A DNA stretch of 64,000 nt from Pirellulales bacterium (GTDB lineage: Bacteria; Planctomycetota; Planctomycetia; Pirellulales; JAEUIK01): NCBI GenBank assembly GCA_019694435.1, contig JAIBBZ010000002.1:186001-250000 (forward strand), given 5' to 3'. Each line of letters starts with the position of its first letter. Position 1 is the stretch's first letter. Under the pieces are notes generated by a model. The model was not told the origin of the DNA. It searched no databases and worked only from the letters and a program-made list of their open reading frames with translations. Below, one piece after another: positions 50,305 to 59,287 of this stretch. Position numbers and translations under genes: made by a program.

Positions 50305-51474
50305 ATGCGTAGTGGGAATCGTCCGGCGCTGCCGCGCCGCATCGCGCGCGCGGCAGTCGCTGGGATGGTGCGTAGGCTGGGTTGGGCGCTGGTCGCAGGC
50401 GGCCTCGTTGTGCCGGGGCTGCTTGGCTGCGCGCGGCCCGAAAAGCCCTTGGCCGAGGCCCCGCCCAGCGCGCCGGCCGAGCCCCCCAAGCAGCTTTCGG
50501 CATTCAGTTTGTTCGTGGGCGATCCGGTCGAGCAGGTGCCCGCCGAGGGCGTGATTCCCTACGAGCTCAACTCGCCGCTGTTTACCGACTACGCGCTGAA
50601 GTTTCGCTTCGTCAAGCTGCCCCCGGGCACGAAGGCGAAGTACGACGAGAAGGACGTCTTCAACTTTCCCGTCGGCACGGTCATCGCCAAGACGTTTGCC
50701 TATCCGGCCGATATGCGCGAGCCGAAGAAGAACGTCCGCCTGATCGAGACGCGCGTGCTGTGGCATCGTGAAGACGGCTGGGTCGGGCTGCCGTACCTGT
50801 GGAACGCCGACCAGAAAGACGCCACGCTCAAAGTCGCGGGCCGGCTGCTCGATATGTCGTGGGTCCACTACGACGGTCAGGAGATCAAGACCGGCTACCT
50901 GGTGCCGAACGCGAATCAGTGCAAGGGCTGCCACACCGAAAGCGGCCCGGCGCTGGCTCCCATCGGCCCCAAAGCGCGGCACCTGAACCGCGACCAGGCG
51001 TATCCCGACGGCACGACCGAGAACCAGTTGGTGCACTGGGCGAAGGCTGGTGTGCTCGAAGGCGCCCCGGCCGATTGCGAGCAGGCACCGCGGCTGCCCA
51101 AGTGGGACGTCGCCGAGACCGGCTCGATCGAACAACGGGCGCGCGCTTATCTCGACATCAACTGCGCCCATTGCCACAACCGCCAAGGCCCGGCCAAGGC
51201 CTCGGGCCTGTACCTGAGCATCTTCGAAACCGAGCCGTCGGTGCTCGGCGTCATGAAGACGCCGGTCGCCGCCGGGCGCGGCAGCGGTGACATGAAGTTC
51301 GACGTGGTACCGGGGCATCCCGACGCTTCGATCATGCTCTACCGGATGCAATCGACGCATGCCGGCATTATGATGCCCGAGTTGGGTAAGCGGCTCGTGC
51401 ACCAAGAGGGCGTTGCGTTGATCCGTGAATGGGTCGAACAGATGGCGCCCAAGAGCGCCGCCGTCGCCCGCTGA
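50305..51474 (+). CDS. SO2930-type diheme c-type cytochrome lipoprotein
   Basis: 389 aa with a lipoprotein signal (LVVPGLLGC, Cys42). Two heme-binding motifs, CKGCH (from residue 206) and CAHCH (from residue 287), in a region conserved in this family; the N-terminal half is a separate domain starting at LSAFSLFVGDPVEQVPAEGV. C-terminal methionines (MLYRMQSTHAGIMMPELG) could serve as axial heme ligands. It is encoded 46 bp after the beta-helix gene, the pair known from other phyla. Probably an outer-membrane or periplasmic electron carrier. Confidence 0.9.
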   Translation: MRSGNRPALPRRIARAAVAGMVRRLGWALVAGGLVVPGLLGCARPEKPLAEAPPSAPAEPPKQLSAFSLFVGDPVEQVPAEGVIPYELNSPLFTDYALKFRFVKLPPGTKAKYDEKDVFNFPVGTVIAKTFAYPADMREPKKNVRLIETRVLWHREDGWVGLPYLWNADQKDATLKVAGRLLDMSWVHYDGQEIKTGYLVPNANQCKGCHTESGPALAPIGPKARHLNRDQAYPDGTTENQLVHWAKAGVLEGAPADCEQAPRLPKWDVAETGSIEQRARAYLDINCAHCHNRQGPAKASGLYLSIFETEPSVLGVMKTPVAAGRGSGDMKFDVVPGHPDASIMLYRMQSTHAGIMMPELGKRLVHQEGVALIREWVEQMAPKSAAVAR

Positions 51475-51559
51475 GACCGCCAACGCGGGGCGCGCTTCCG
51501 GATACGGACCGCCCGACGCTGTTCGCCAAGGCCGCCAAACGCCGCTGGTGCAGGGCCCG

Positions 51560-52444
51560 ATGGTCGCGACGATCGAATACATCGAGCAGACGATCGCCAA
51601 CTACGAGGCGGCGACGCAGGCCAATCAAGACACGCCCTGCCGCGAGGGCAATGTCATCGTCATCACGCCCGAGGCGGCCGACGACGTGCTGATCACGGCC
51701 GACCTGCATGGGCACCGCCGCAACTTCAACGCGATCAAGAAGATTGCAGCGCTCGATCAGCACCCGCGTCGGCATCTGGTGTTGCAAGAGGTTTGTCACG
51801 GCGGGCCCACGTACCCGTCGAACGGCGGCTGCATGTCGCACGGCATGCTCGAAGACGTGGCCCGGCTGAAGGTGCAATATCCCGACCGGGTGCATTTCAT
51901 TCTGTCGAACCACGAGCTGGCCGAGGCGACCGACTATCCCATTCTCAAGTCGAACAAGATGCTCAATCTGATGTTCCGACTGGGGATGCAGGAGGTGTAC
52001 GGGCCGGCAATCGAAAAGGTGCGCAAGGCCCTGGCGGCCTTCATTCGGAGTTGCCCGCTGGCGGTGCGGTTGCCGGGCGACGTGTTTATCTGTCATAGCC
52101 TGCCCGAGCGATGCGACACCCGGGGCTTCGACACGGGCGTGTTTTCGCGGCCGCTGGCGGGGGTCGATTTCCAGGAGCACCAGGCCGTGTTCCAGATGGT
52201 TTGGGGGCGCGATTACCGCGTGGCGAATGCCGAGGCGTTTGCCAAGCTGGTCAAGGCGAAAATCCTGATTCATGGCCACGAACCCTGTCCCGAGGGATTT
52301 CAGGTTCCCAACGGCGTGCAGATCATCCTCGACAGTTGCACCGATCGCGGGCGCTACTTGCTGTTGCGAACCGATGAGTCGCTGACGCACGAGCAACTCG
52401 TGGCGCGGATCGCTCCGCTGCATCCGCCGGCGTCCGGGAGCTAG
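51560..52444 (+). CDS. Metallophosphoesterase (PPP-like calcineurin fold)
   Basis: 294 aa from the ATG at 51560. The metal-binding motifs are partly altered: ITADLHGHRRNF (Asp48, His50), the second motif reads VLQEVCHGG instead of GDxxDRG, the third is SNHE (Asn117, His118), and the later His motif is IHGHE. Despite the changed second motif, enough metal ligands remain for a phosphatase fold. Cytoplasmic. Substrate unknown. Confidence 0.8.
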   Translation: MVATIEYIEQTIANYEAATQANQDTPCREGNVIVITPEAADDVLITADLHGHRRNFNAIKKIAALDQHPRRHLVLQEVCHGGPTYPSNGGCMSHGMLEDVARLKVQYPDRVHFILSNHELAEATDYPILKSNKMLNLMFRLGMQEVYGPAIEKVRKALAAFIRSCPLAVRLPGDVFICHSLPERCDTRGFDTGVFSRPLAGVDFQEHQAVFQMVWGRDYRVANAEAFAKLVKAKILIHGHEPCPEGFQVPNGVQIILDSCTDRGRYLLLRTDESLTHEQLVARIAPLHPPASGS

Positions 52445-52495
52445 ACACCGGTGCGGCTGCACCGGGGCGCAGCCTGATCGCGGAAGGATATTTCT

Positions 52496-52747
52496 GTGGC
52501 GAGCGACCCGACCGATCCTCCGCCGCGGTGGCGCTTGCAGTTTGGCCTGGGCACGCTGCTGTTGGTGATGCTGCTGGTGGGGGTCGCCGCGGCGGCCTTG
52601 GGCGGCCTGTTGCGCGCCACGGCCAGCCGCGCCGCGGAACCACTGCTGACGTTCGTGCTGCTGACCATTGCGGCGCCGCTGGCGCTGTTGATGGTGATCA
52701 GCCTGTTGCACACGTTGACGGCCGTCTGGCGCCGCCGCAAACGCTGA
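52496..52747 (+). CDS. Small two-helix membrane protein
   Basis: 83 aa, GTG start with GGAAGGA 7 nt upstream. Two hydrophobic helices (about residues 17-40 and 48-74), with RWRLQFGLGTLLLVMLLVGV, a pattern found in many short planctomycete proteins, and a basic tail. Function unknown. It is convergent with the DnaJ-like gene, with an 8-bp gap. Confidence 0.7.
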   Translation: MASDPTDPPPRWRLQFGLGTLLLVMLLVGVAAAALGGLLRATASRAAEPLLTFVLLTIAAPLALLMVISLLHTLTAVWRRRKR

Positions 52748-52755
52748 CGGTGCCG

Positions 52756-53139
52756 CTACTCTGCTTCGGCTCGTTCGCGGAGGATGCTCTGGGCCTGTTC
52801 GAAGTGGGCCTGCAACAGCATGAATTTGCGCTGGTCACCGCCACGGTCGGGATGGAGCTGCTTGACGCGATTGCGATACGCCTTGAGCAGGTCGGCCTCG
52901 GTGCAGGGCTGCGACAGGCCGAACACCTTCAGGCATCGCGGAGTCTCCTGTTGCATCCAGGCGGGTAGTGCCGGGTTGAATTGCATGACCACCATCAAGG
53001 CCCGTTTGAGCGAGCGGAGATAGGCGCGGAAGTCGACGACCATGAAGACGTAGCCGCCGACGACCAGCGCGCCAATGAGCGACGCGAGGAAGACGACGGC
53101 CGTCAGCTCGGTCGAATTGGGCCAGTCCTTCAAGGTCAT
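52756..53139 (-). CDS. Membrane-anchored DnaJ-domain protein
   Basis: 127 aa from ATG 53139. One membrane helix (about residues 12-34, AVVFLASLIGALVVGGYVFM) and a C-terminal J-domain with the HPDRGGD motif (the HPD tripeptide that activates Hsp70). The J-domain is short and ends at ILRERAEAE. The start is uncertain: AGAGG sits directly against the ATG, and a GTG at 53193 is also open. It probably recruits DnaK to the membrane. Confidence 0.7.
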   Translation of the reverse strand: MTLKDWPNSTELTAVVFLASLIGALVVGGYVFMVVDFRAYLRSLKRALMVVMQFNPALPAWMQQETPRCLKVFGLSQPCTEADLLKAYRNRVKQLHPDRGGDQRKFMLLQAHFEQAQSILRERAEAE

Positions 53140-53204
53140 CCTCTGCGTAACGCCGATGCTCGCCGCCCTGCCCCTCGAACCCACCCACGGCACTCGCGAC
53201 TAGA

Positions 53205-53927
53205 TTACCGGCGCGGCGGACGGTTGCCCAATTGGATCACGCCCGATCCCACGCAGGCGCCTGCGGCCGATGCCAGATAGGCGCAGAATTCGCCGACTTC
53301 TTCGGCCGTAATCCACTCGGGCCGGGCATGCGCCGCGCGGGCGCGGGTGTGGATATAACCGAACATGACCTGGTTGATCCGCACGCAGGTGTCTTTCATT
53401 TCTTCCATCAAGACCCGGGCCAACATCAACTGGCCGGCGCTGTTGACGGAGACGACACCGTATTGGGCGATCGGCATCACGGCTGAGAGGCCACCTAGCA
53501 GCGTGTAGCTGGACCCCTGCCGGCCGGCTAGGACGGGCAGCCAGGTTCGGGCCGCCACAAAATGCGGCGAGAGGTTGCTGTCCCAGTAATTGCGCCAGGT
53601 TTCGAAGGGCACGTCGACCAATTTGAGCCGTTCGTCCCAGGTGCCGCCGAGCGACGCGACCACGGCATCGAGTCGGCCGACGCGACTGAGCACCTCGTCG
53701 CGAACGCGCACGGCGTCCGCCGGATCGCCGACGTTGCCGACCACAGTCATCAGCCGCGGGCTCGCGGCATCGTCGCCGAGATATTCGCTCAGCCGATCGA
53801 GGGCCACCTGGGTACGCGAGGGGACGACGACCGTGGCCCCGGCTCGCAAGAAGACGCGCACGATGGCTTCGCCGACGCTTCCCGTTCCCCCGGCGATCAG
53901 GCAATGGACTCCATCGAGATTGGACAT
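53205..53927 (-). CDS. SDR-fold protein without the usual YxxxK pair
   Basis: 240 aa from the ATG at 53927 (MSNLDGVHCLIAGGTGSVGE). The cofactor motif GGTGSVGEA and the segment VVASLGGTWDERL support a Rossmann-fold short-chain dehydrogenase. Where a Ser-Tyr-xxx-Lys set is expected the sequence is LSAVMPIAQYGVVSVNSAGQ, with Ser where Lys should be. The enzyme is probably altered or non-catalytic. It lies 59 bp after the DUF502 gene. Confidence 0.75.
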   Translation of the reverse strand: MSNLDGVHCLIAGGTGSVGEAIVRVFLRAGATVVVPSRTQVALDRLSEYLGDDAASPRLMTVVGNVGDPADAVRVRDEVLSRVGRLDAVVASLGGTWDERLKLVDVPFETWRNYWDSNLSPHFVAARTWLPVLAGRQGSSYTLLGGLSAVMPIAQYGVVSVNSAGQLMLARVLMEEMKDTCVRINQVMFGYIHTRARAAHARPEWITAEEVGEFCAYLASAAGACVGSGVIQLGNRPPRR

Positions 53928-53986
53928 GGGTCGAATCGCAGGGTGAGAGCAATGCAGGCCGGTCGACCGGCTCGTACGCGGCCATT

Positions 53987-54709
53987 TTAATCGTTGGTTC
54001 GTCCCAGAGCTTGCCCCTTGTCGAGGGAGGTTTCGGCCGCCATGACGTGCCCCTGCGGGACGACGTTTGGCGTGCGGACTCCCAGCGAGAGGTAGATCTG
54101 CATCATCTCGTCGGCCGACATGTCGAGCGGGCGGACCTGGCTGGCCGGCACGAACATCACCCAGCCAGTCATGGGGATCGGGGATGTCGGCACATAGACA
54201 GCGCGAAATTCGCGATCTCCGAAGCGAAACACCGAAGGCGACGCGAGCAGACAGACAAACCCCGGGCCGGTGGCGCTGTCGAGCGTGCAGAACACCACGT
54301 TCATGCCGGCCAGTTCGGCCGGCTGCTCGCTGCGATTCAGCAAGGCGACGATCTGCGACACGGTGCCGTAGATCGGCTTCACGACAGGAATGTTGCCGAT
54401 CACGGCATCGATGGCTGCCTGAATGCGATTTCGCGCACGCGTCTTCACCAGCACGCCCAACAGCCAAATTCCCGCAAAGGTGGCGAGCAGGCCAATGATC
54501 CAGGCCGTGGCGTCGTCGCCGACGAACTGCAAACCGACGCGGCGCATCGCCTGGCCCAGCGTGCTGCTGGGACCGAGCACCGACTGCAATTGTTCGACGA
54601 GCCAGGCCAGGATCGCGAGCGTGACGATGATCGGCAAGATGACGAACAGGCCCGACAGGAATGTCGAGACGATGCCTTGGCGAAGGATCCAGTTCAGCGC
54701 CGCGCGCAT
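53987..54709 (-). CDS. DUF502 membrane protein
   Basis: 240 aa from ATG 54709, with GGAGG 7 nt upstream. Two N-terminal membrane helices (about residues 13-36 and 66-86) and the conserved IPVVKPIYGTVSQIVALLNR. The second half is a soluble domain (VFCTLDSATGPGFVCLLASP, FRAVYVPTSPIPMTGWVMFV) typical of the family. Function unknown. Longer frames to 55246 are not supported. Divergent from padR. Confidence 0.88.
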   Translation of the reverse strand: MRAALNWILRQGIVSTFLSGLFVILPIIVTLAILAWLVEQLQSVLGPSSTLGQAMRRVGLQFVGDDATAWIIGLLATFAGIWLLGVLVKTRARNRIQAAIDAVIGNIPVVKPIYGTVSQIVALLNRSEQPAELAGMNVVFCTLDSATGPGFVCLLASPSVFRFGDREFRAVYVPTSPIPMTGWVMFVPASQVRPLDMSADEMMQIYLSLGVRTPNVVPQGHVMAAETSLDKGQALGRTND

Positions 54710-54861
54710 GACCGCGCCTCCCACTCTTCCGGTGAACAGCGATCGACACCCAACCGCTAGCTGGCACCAGCCTAACAAGTCGGTCCACGGGAGCAGCAGC
54801 CCGGCTGCGCGTGGGGCCCTATCGGTGTGGCCGGGCGAAAAACAGGCCGAAAAAACTGCGG

Positions 54862-54890
54862 TTGGAATACATCGAACTCCGAGGTATATA
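54862..54890 (+). promoter_or_regulatory. Promoter of padR giving a leaderless or near-leaderless mRNA
   Basis: TTGGAA (54862-54867), 17-bp spacer, TATATA (54885-54890). The expected start point is at or within two bases of the ATG at 54899, and no Shine-Dalgarno sequence fits. Confidence 0.6.
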
Positions 54891-54898
54891 TCACCGCC

Positions 54899-55261
54899 AT
54901 GACGAAGACGCGTTCCAACCCCGACTTTCTCAACGGTGTGCCCGAGTTGTTGATCCTGCGGCTGCTCTGCGAGCGGCCCATGTACGGCTACGAGCTGGTG
55001 CAGGCGATTCGCTCGGCGACGGACGATCGATTGTCGTTTGGCGAGGGCTGCGTCTATCCCATCTTGCACCGGCTCGAGGCCGAGGGATCGCTCGTGGCCA
55101 AGCGCGAAAAAGCCGGTGGTCGGAGTCGTGTGGTGTATCGAGTGACCAAGGAAGGTCAGGGTCGGCTGGCGCGCGCGATCGATCAGTGGAAGCTGGTCGT
55201 CGACGCAGTCGGCCGCGTGCTCACAGGAGGAGCCGCATATGTCCAAGCCGCACTGGCTTAG
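54899..55261 (+). CDS. PadR family transcriptional regulator
   Basis: 120 aa winged-helix repressor. The N-terminal domain has NPDFLNGVPELLILRLLCER, PMYGYELVQAI, then the wing with GEGCVYPILHRLEAEGSLVA and RVVYRVTKEGQGRL. PadR proteins often control a neighbouring membrane-transport gene and themselves. Start ATG at 54899. It overlaps the next gene by 23 bp. Confidence 0.93.
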   Translation: MTKTRSNPDFLNGVPELLILRLLCERPMYGYELVQAIRSATDDRLSFGEGCVYPILHRLEAEGSLVAKREKAGGRSRVVYRVTKEGQGRLARAIDQWKLVVDAVGRVLTGGAAYVQAALA

Positions 55262-55976
55262 TTCGCTCTCGAAGGATCTCGTACGTCAAGGCTTGCCGCC
55301 GGCCTATGCGCGGCGCGTGGCCGGCGAGCTGCGCGATCATCGCGCCGATCTGTTGCGGCGTCACAGCCTTTCGGCCGCCACGAGCGCCGACGCGCTCGCA
55401 TCGGCCGAACGCGAGCTCGGCTCACCCGAGGAATTGACCGCGCGCATCTTGCACGAGTATCGAGCCCGACATTTCGCCGGGCGCCATCCGCGGCTGACGT
55501 TCCTCGTCGCTCCGGTGCCCTTGGTGCTGGCGATTGCCGCGGTGGAAGTGGTGACCCTGGCGCTGATGCTGCAAGGGCTGTCCTTGTGGCCGGGCGACCA
55601 GGTGCTCGGCGAGCTGTTCAACAGCGGCGGGCTGCTGAGCATGGGAGCGATCGTCGCCGGCTCGGCCCTGCTATGCATGACGCCGCCGTTGATTGTCGCC
55701 TGGCTCTTGTGCCGGTGGGCCAACTCGGCCCGGGTCTCGCGCCGGTTGTTGTTCGGCGGGCTGGCGCTGACGGCGCTGGTTGCGGCCCTGATTCAGACTT
55801 ACTTTGGACCGGGCGGCAATGGGCCAGACGGGATCGGCTGGCAACTGCAGTTCGGCTTCTCGCTCAGCGAGGCGACTCTCTGGCGGCACCTGGCCCAATT
55901 GTTGTTGCCGCTGTCGCTAGCCGCGCTCTATCTGCGGTTGACCGCTGGCCCCGGTCGCACGCAATTGGCCGGCTAG
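55239..55976 (+). CDS. Membrane protein paired with PadR
   Basis: 245 aa. Cytoplasmic helical N-terminus (about residues 1-80, with LGSPEELTARILHEYRARHF), followed by about four to five membrane helices (87-111, 129-150, 163-183, 210-231). This layout is seen in proteins encoded beside PadR regulators. AGGAGG lies 8 nt before the ATG, which lies inside padR. Its TAG stop overlaps the stop of the convergent gene as CTAG. Confidence 0.8.
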   Translation: MSKPHWLSSLSKDLVRQGLPPAYARRVAGELRDHRADLLRRHSLSAATSADALASAERELGSPEELTARILHEYRARHFAGRHPRLTFLVAPVPLVLAIAAVEVVTLALMLQGLSLWPGDQVLGELFNSGGLLSMGAIVAGSALLCMTPPLIVAWLLCRWANSARVSRRLLFGGLALTALVAALIQTYFGPGGNGPDGIGWQLQFGFSLSEATLWRHLAQLLLPLSLAALYLRLTAGPGRTQLAG

Positions 55977-57799
55977 TCGCCGTCTGTGTCGTTCGAATCA
56001 TCCGCGCTGCTGGGTCCAGCGGTCGCGCTGGGCCCAGTTGCGGCAGCGGGTGCCGCGTCGAAGAAGCCGATCATCATTTCTTCCCAGGTCTGCTCACCGA
56101 AGGTGACCAGCGCCGTGGGATCGGGATTCGCCGGGTTGTCGGCCGAATTGTCGTAGCGCGCCGTGCATTGGAGCTTGGTGCCTTTGGGCAGCAGCTTGGG
56201 CTCCGCGAGCACGTAAGTGTTCTGCCAGTTGAAATCGTAGGCCGGCACGTCGAGCAGGATCTCCTCGGTGCCGTCGGGATACTTGGCCGTGTAGCGGAAC
56301 GCCTTGCCGCGCAGGTGCATGTGCGGGAACAGCGAGATCAACAGCGTATCTCTGCGGAACCGCTTGTAGGCCGAGACCTCGTGGTCCGGCGCACCGGGCG
56401 GGATGTTCAAGAACGGATTGATGCCCGCCATCGTCTGCACTTCGCGAGTGACTTTCGCGGCATCGGTAAACACCAGGCCGACTTCGCTCAGATCTTCCTG
56501 CGGAGTGCCGTTGGGAGTGTAGTGCATCTGGAAGACGAGCTTCGAGCCGGCCGGGATCCGCTTGGCCTGCCCGGGCTCGAGAATCAGCGGACGTGCACCG
56601 GGCGCTGCGGCGCACAAGAAACCCGAGAACCCGCCACCGTGCCCTTGGCCACCTTCGCCGGGCTGGCGGACGAAGATGATGATGTGGTGCACGATCGAGC
56701 GGTTGCCGGGCCGGGCCTCGGCCTGCACGACCCATTTGTCCTCGGTAAAGCCGGGATCGACGACAAAGTGGCGATAGCCGACGACGCCCTCGGCCGGAAT
56801 GTCGCTGGGATAGTCGGCCATCTTGAACACGGCGTCGGGCGTGTCGATCTGCCAGCCGGCCGTGAATTGCTTGGCTTCGGGCAGTTCGGCCGGGTCGCCT
56901 TCGGGTGCACCGTGCGCTACCCATTCGTCGATCGTGCGAATTTCCTCCGGTGTCAGTCGGGCATCGTTCGCGAACTTGCCATAGGCGGGATTGGCGTGCC
57001 AGGGTGGCATCCGTCCGTCGTGGATCACTTCGCGGATCGTCTCGGCCCAGCCGGCCACTTCGGCGTACGACTGCAAGGCAAACGGCGCGATCTCGCCGGG
57101 CCGGTGGCACGCCACGCAGCGCTCCTGCAGGATTCGAGCCACCTGGCTCGAATAGGTCACTTCGCTGCCGGGTAAGACCTCGCGCACTCGGCCGATGCGG
57201 CAGCCCGGCGCCGGCGTTTCGGCGACGGTCACGTCGCGGTCGGCCAGCAAGTCGTCGATCGCAGCCGCTAGATCGGTGCGCGTCGCCGTTTCGCGTTGGT
57301 AGCCGATGCCGTATTGATCATCGATTCGTCCCCAGTAGCGCACCTTGCGATCGCCGTCGAGCAAGAACACCTCGGGCGTGCGCACTGCGCCAAACTGGTC
57401 GGCCACGACGTTGCCGACGTCCTTGAGCATGGGAAAATCGACCCTGGCCGCCTTGGCCAGTTGGGCGATCTCCGTGACGCCGTCCTGACGGTTGGCGTCG
57501 ATGCCGACGAAGGCCACGCCCTGCGAGCGATACTTCTCGGCCAATTGCTGCAGACGGGGTGCGTAGAGCTTGGCCAGCGGGCACTCCGTACCCAGGAAGG
57601 CGACGACGACCAGTTTCTGGTCCGACAATTCCGCCAGCCGGAACGGCTTACCGCGATAGTCCTGCAACGCGAAGTCGGTAATCGAGCGCCCCAGCGGGCT
57701 CGGCAGGGCTTCGTCGGCCGCAACCGGCCGCGTGCCAGACAACAGCATCAAGGACGCCAAGCAAAAGAGCCTCGGCACGAGGCCTCGGGTAGCACGCAT
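55973..57799 (-). CDS. Peroxiredoxin-like / cytochrome c / copper monooxygenase-like fusion, secreted
   Basis: 608 aa from the ATG at 57799 with a signal peptide (residues about 10-28). Three parts. First a thioredoxin/AhpC-TSA-type domain (about 38-170, FALQDYRGKPFRLAELSDQK; the CxxC is FLGTECPLAK, one Cys only). Second a cytochrome c domain with heme motif CVACH (Cys228) and surrounding RPGEIAPFALQSY. Third a PHM-type domain (about 340-590) with the copper-ligand pair His371-His372 in HHIIIF and FPHMHLRG. The family occurs in Planctomycetota and relatives; reaction unknown. Confidence 0.85.
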   Translation of the reverse strand: MRATRGLVPRLFCLASLMLLSGTRPVAADEALPSPLGRSITDFALQDYRGKPFRLAELSDQKLVVVAFLGTECPLAKLYAPRLQQLAEKYRSQGVAFVGIDANRQDGVTEIAQLAKAARVDFPMLKDVGNVVADQFGAVRTPEVFLLDGDRKVRYWGRIDDQYGIGYQRETATRTDLAAAIDDLLADRDVTVAETPAPGCRIGRVREVLPGSEVTYSSQVARILQERCVACHRPGEIAPFALQSYAEVAGWAETIREVIHDGRMPPWHANPAYGKFANDARLTPEEIRTIDEWVAHGAPEGDPAELPEAKQFTAGWQIDTPDAVFKMADYPSDIPAEGVVGYRHFVVDPGFTEDKWVVQAEARPGNRSIVHHIIIFVRQPGEGGQGHGGGFSGFLCAAAPGARPLILEPGQAKRIPAGSKLVFQMHYTPNGTPQEDLSEVGLVFTDAAKVTREVQTMAGINPFLNIPPGAPDHEVSAYKRFRRDTLLISLFPHMHLRGKAFRYTAKYPDGTEEILLDVPAYDFNWQNTYVLAEPKLLPKGTKLQCTARYDNSADNPANPDPTALVTFGEQTWEEMMIGFFDAAPAAATGPSATAGPSSADDSNDTDGD

Positions 57800-58168
57800 C
57801 AACAGGGTTCCTACGGGAGGGCTGGATGGCGGACGGAAGATAATCGGCGGGATGGACTGGAAGCTGGGCCGGCGGCACCGTATGGCGCCGTCGGTCTCCA
57901 CAGAGGCTACCGCCAGCCCATGGCTAGGGTTTCAGACCGCCCCCGATTTGTCCAGTTGGATTAGGCCGGGCAGAATTGAATCCGCAATCGTTCGCCGGGG
58001 GGGTGCAAGCAATTCGAGCACTCGAGGGGCGGCGAATACTATGGACCAGCCCGCGGCGGCGGCCGCGAGCAATTGCCGCGTTTTCTGCCAGCTTCTATAC
58101 TTCCGGACCCTCGCCCGCCCGATTTTTGGCGGCCCCGCGGGTGTTCGACTCCTGCCGTAGCCTTCCTG
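57800..58168. other. Divergent spacer with the ROK promoter
   Basis: 369 bp between divergent genes. It contains the ROK promoter at 58073-58101; otherwise nothing was recognised. Confidence 0.45.
58073..58101 (+). promoter_or_regulatory. Promoter of the ROK - lepA - lepB genes
   Basis: TTGCCG (58073-58078), 17-bp spacer, TATACT (58096-58101), about 68 bp before the ROK gene start. Confidence 0.6.
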
Positions 58169-59206
58169 ATGTCTCAATCCCGGCAATTCATCTCGCGCCA
58201 ACAGGCTCAAGGGCCGTTTTTTGCCGGCGTCGATCTGGGGGGTACGAACATCAAGGTCGGGGTGGTCGACGACCAAGGTCGGCCGATGAGCTGGCTTTCG
58301 CTGCCGACGGAAACGCAAAAGGGGCCTGAGGATGGGGCGCGGCGCATGGCCGAGGCGGTCAAGGCCGCGGCCCGGCAAGCTGGCCTGGAGCCGGGCGAAC
58401 TGACCCGCGTCGGGCTCGGGTCGCCGGGGACGATGGACGTACCTGCCGGAATGCTCCTGCAGCCCCACAATCTGCCCGGCTGGTTCGAGTTTCCAATTCG
58501 CGATCGGTTGAGCGCCCATTGCGGCCTGCCGGTCAGCTTTGTGAACGATGCGAATGCCGCCGCCTACGGCGAATTCTGGGTGGGCTCGGGCCGCGAGTTT
58601 CACAGCATGGTGCTGTTCACGCTGGGAACCGGCGTCGGTTGCGGCGTGATTGTGGGCGACCTGTTGCTCGACGGCGAGAACAGCCACGGCGCCGAGTGCG
58701 GCCACATCATCGTCAATCATCATGAGGACGCGCGGCTGTGTCCTTGCGGACAGCCCGGCCACTTGGAAGCCTACGCGAGCGCCACGGCCTTGATCCGCCG
58801 CGCGGAAGAGTCGCTCAAGACGCGTCGCGACAGCAGCCTGCACGCGGCGTTGCAAAGCGGCGACGAGCTGAGTCCGTTGTTGGTGGCGCGCGAAGCCGAA
58901 CGGGGCGACGAACTCGCGCGCGAGCTGGTACTCGATACGGCCCGCTACTTGGGGGTGGGCATTGTGACGCTCATGCACACGATCGATCCCAACGGCGTGG
59001 TCCTGGGCGGCGCGATGACCTTTGGCGGTCACGAAAACCCCCTGGGCCGCGAATTCCTGGCGCGTGTGATGACCGAAGTCCAGCGGCGGGCCTTCCCGGT
59101 TTTGGCCTCACGGATCAAGATTGATTATGCGACGCTGGGGGGCGACGCCGGATATATCGGCGCCGCTGGCGTAGCAAGGCTGCATGCCCAGCGGGCGCCT
59201 GGCTAG
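58169..59206 (+). CDS. ROK family sugar kinase (glucokinase-like)
   Basis: 345 aa from ATG 58169. N-terminal phosphate motif VDLGGTNIKVGVVD (residues 21-34), FVNDANAAAYGEFWVGSG with the catalytic-type Asp, LGTGVGCGVIV, and the ROK zinc region ECGHIIVN followed by CPCGQPGHLEAYAS, in which the usual last Cys is His. It probably phosphorylates glucose or a related hexose or amino sugar. The start lacks a clear Shine-Dalgarno sequence. lepA follows 81 bp downstream. Confidence 0.9.
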   Translation: MSQSRQFISRQQAQGPFFAGVDLGGTNIKVGVVDDQGRPMSWLSLPTETQKGPEDGARRMAEAVKAAARQAGLEPGELTRVGLGSPGTMDVPAGMLLQPHNLPGWFEFPIRDRLSAHCGLPVSFVNDANAAAYGEFWVGSGREFHSMVLFTLGTGVGCGVIVGDLLLDGENSHGAECGHIIVNHHEDARLCPCGQPGHLEAYASATALIRRAEESLKTRRDSSLHAALQSGDELSPLLVAREAERGDELARELVLDTARYLGVGIVTLMHTIDPNGVVLGGAMTFGGHENPLGREFLARVMTEVQRRAFPVLASRIKIDYATLGGDAGYIGAAGVARLHAQRAPG

Positions 59207-59287
59207 CTGTTTGCGGTGCGACATCGCACGGCGACCGGCGCCGCGCCACGGAGCTCTCACTCGACGGAAGGCCGCCCGCGGCCGCCT

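Noticed and set aside
53205-54788. 527-codon frame joining the SDR-fold gene to upstream sequence as a fusion.
   Set aside because: The upstream part lies over the DUF502 gene in a different frame, and the SDR start at 53927 begins at the expected family start.
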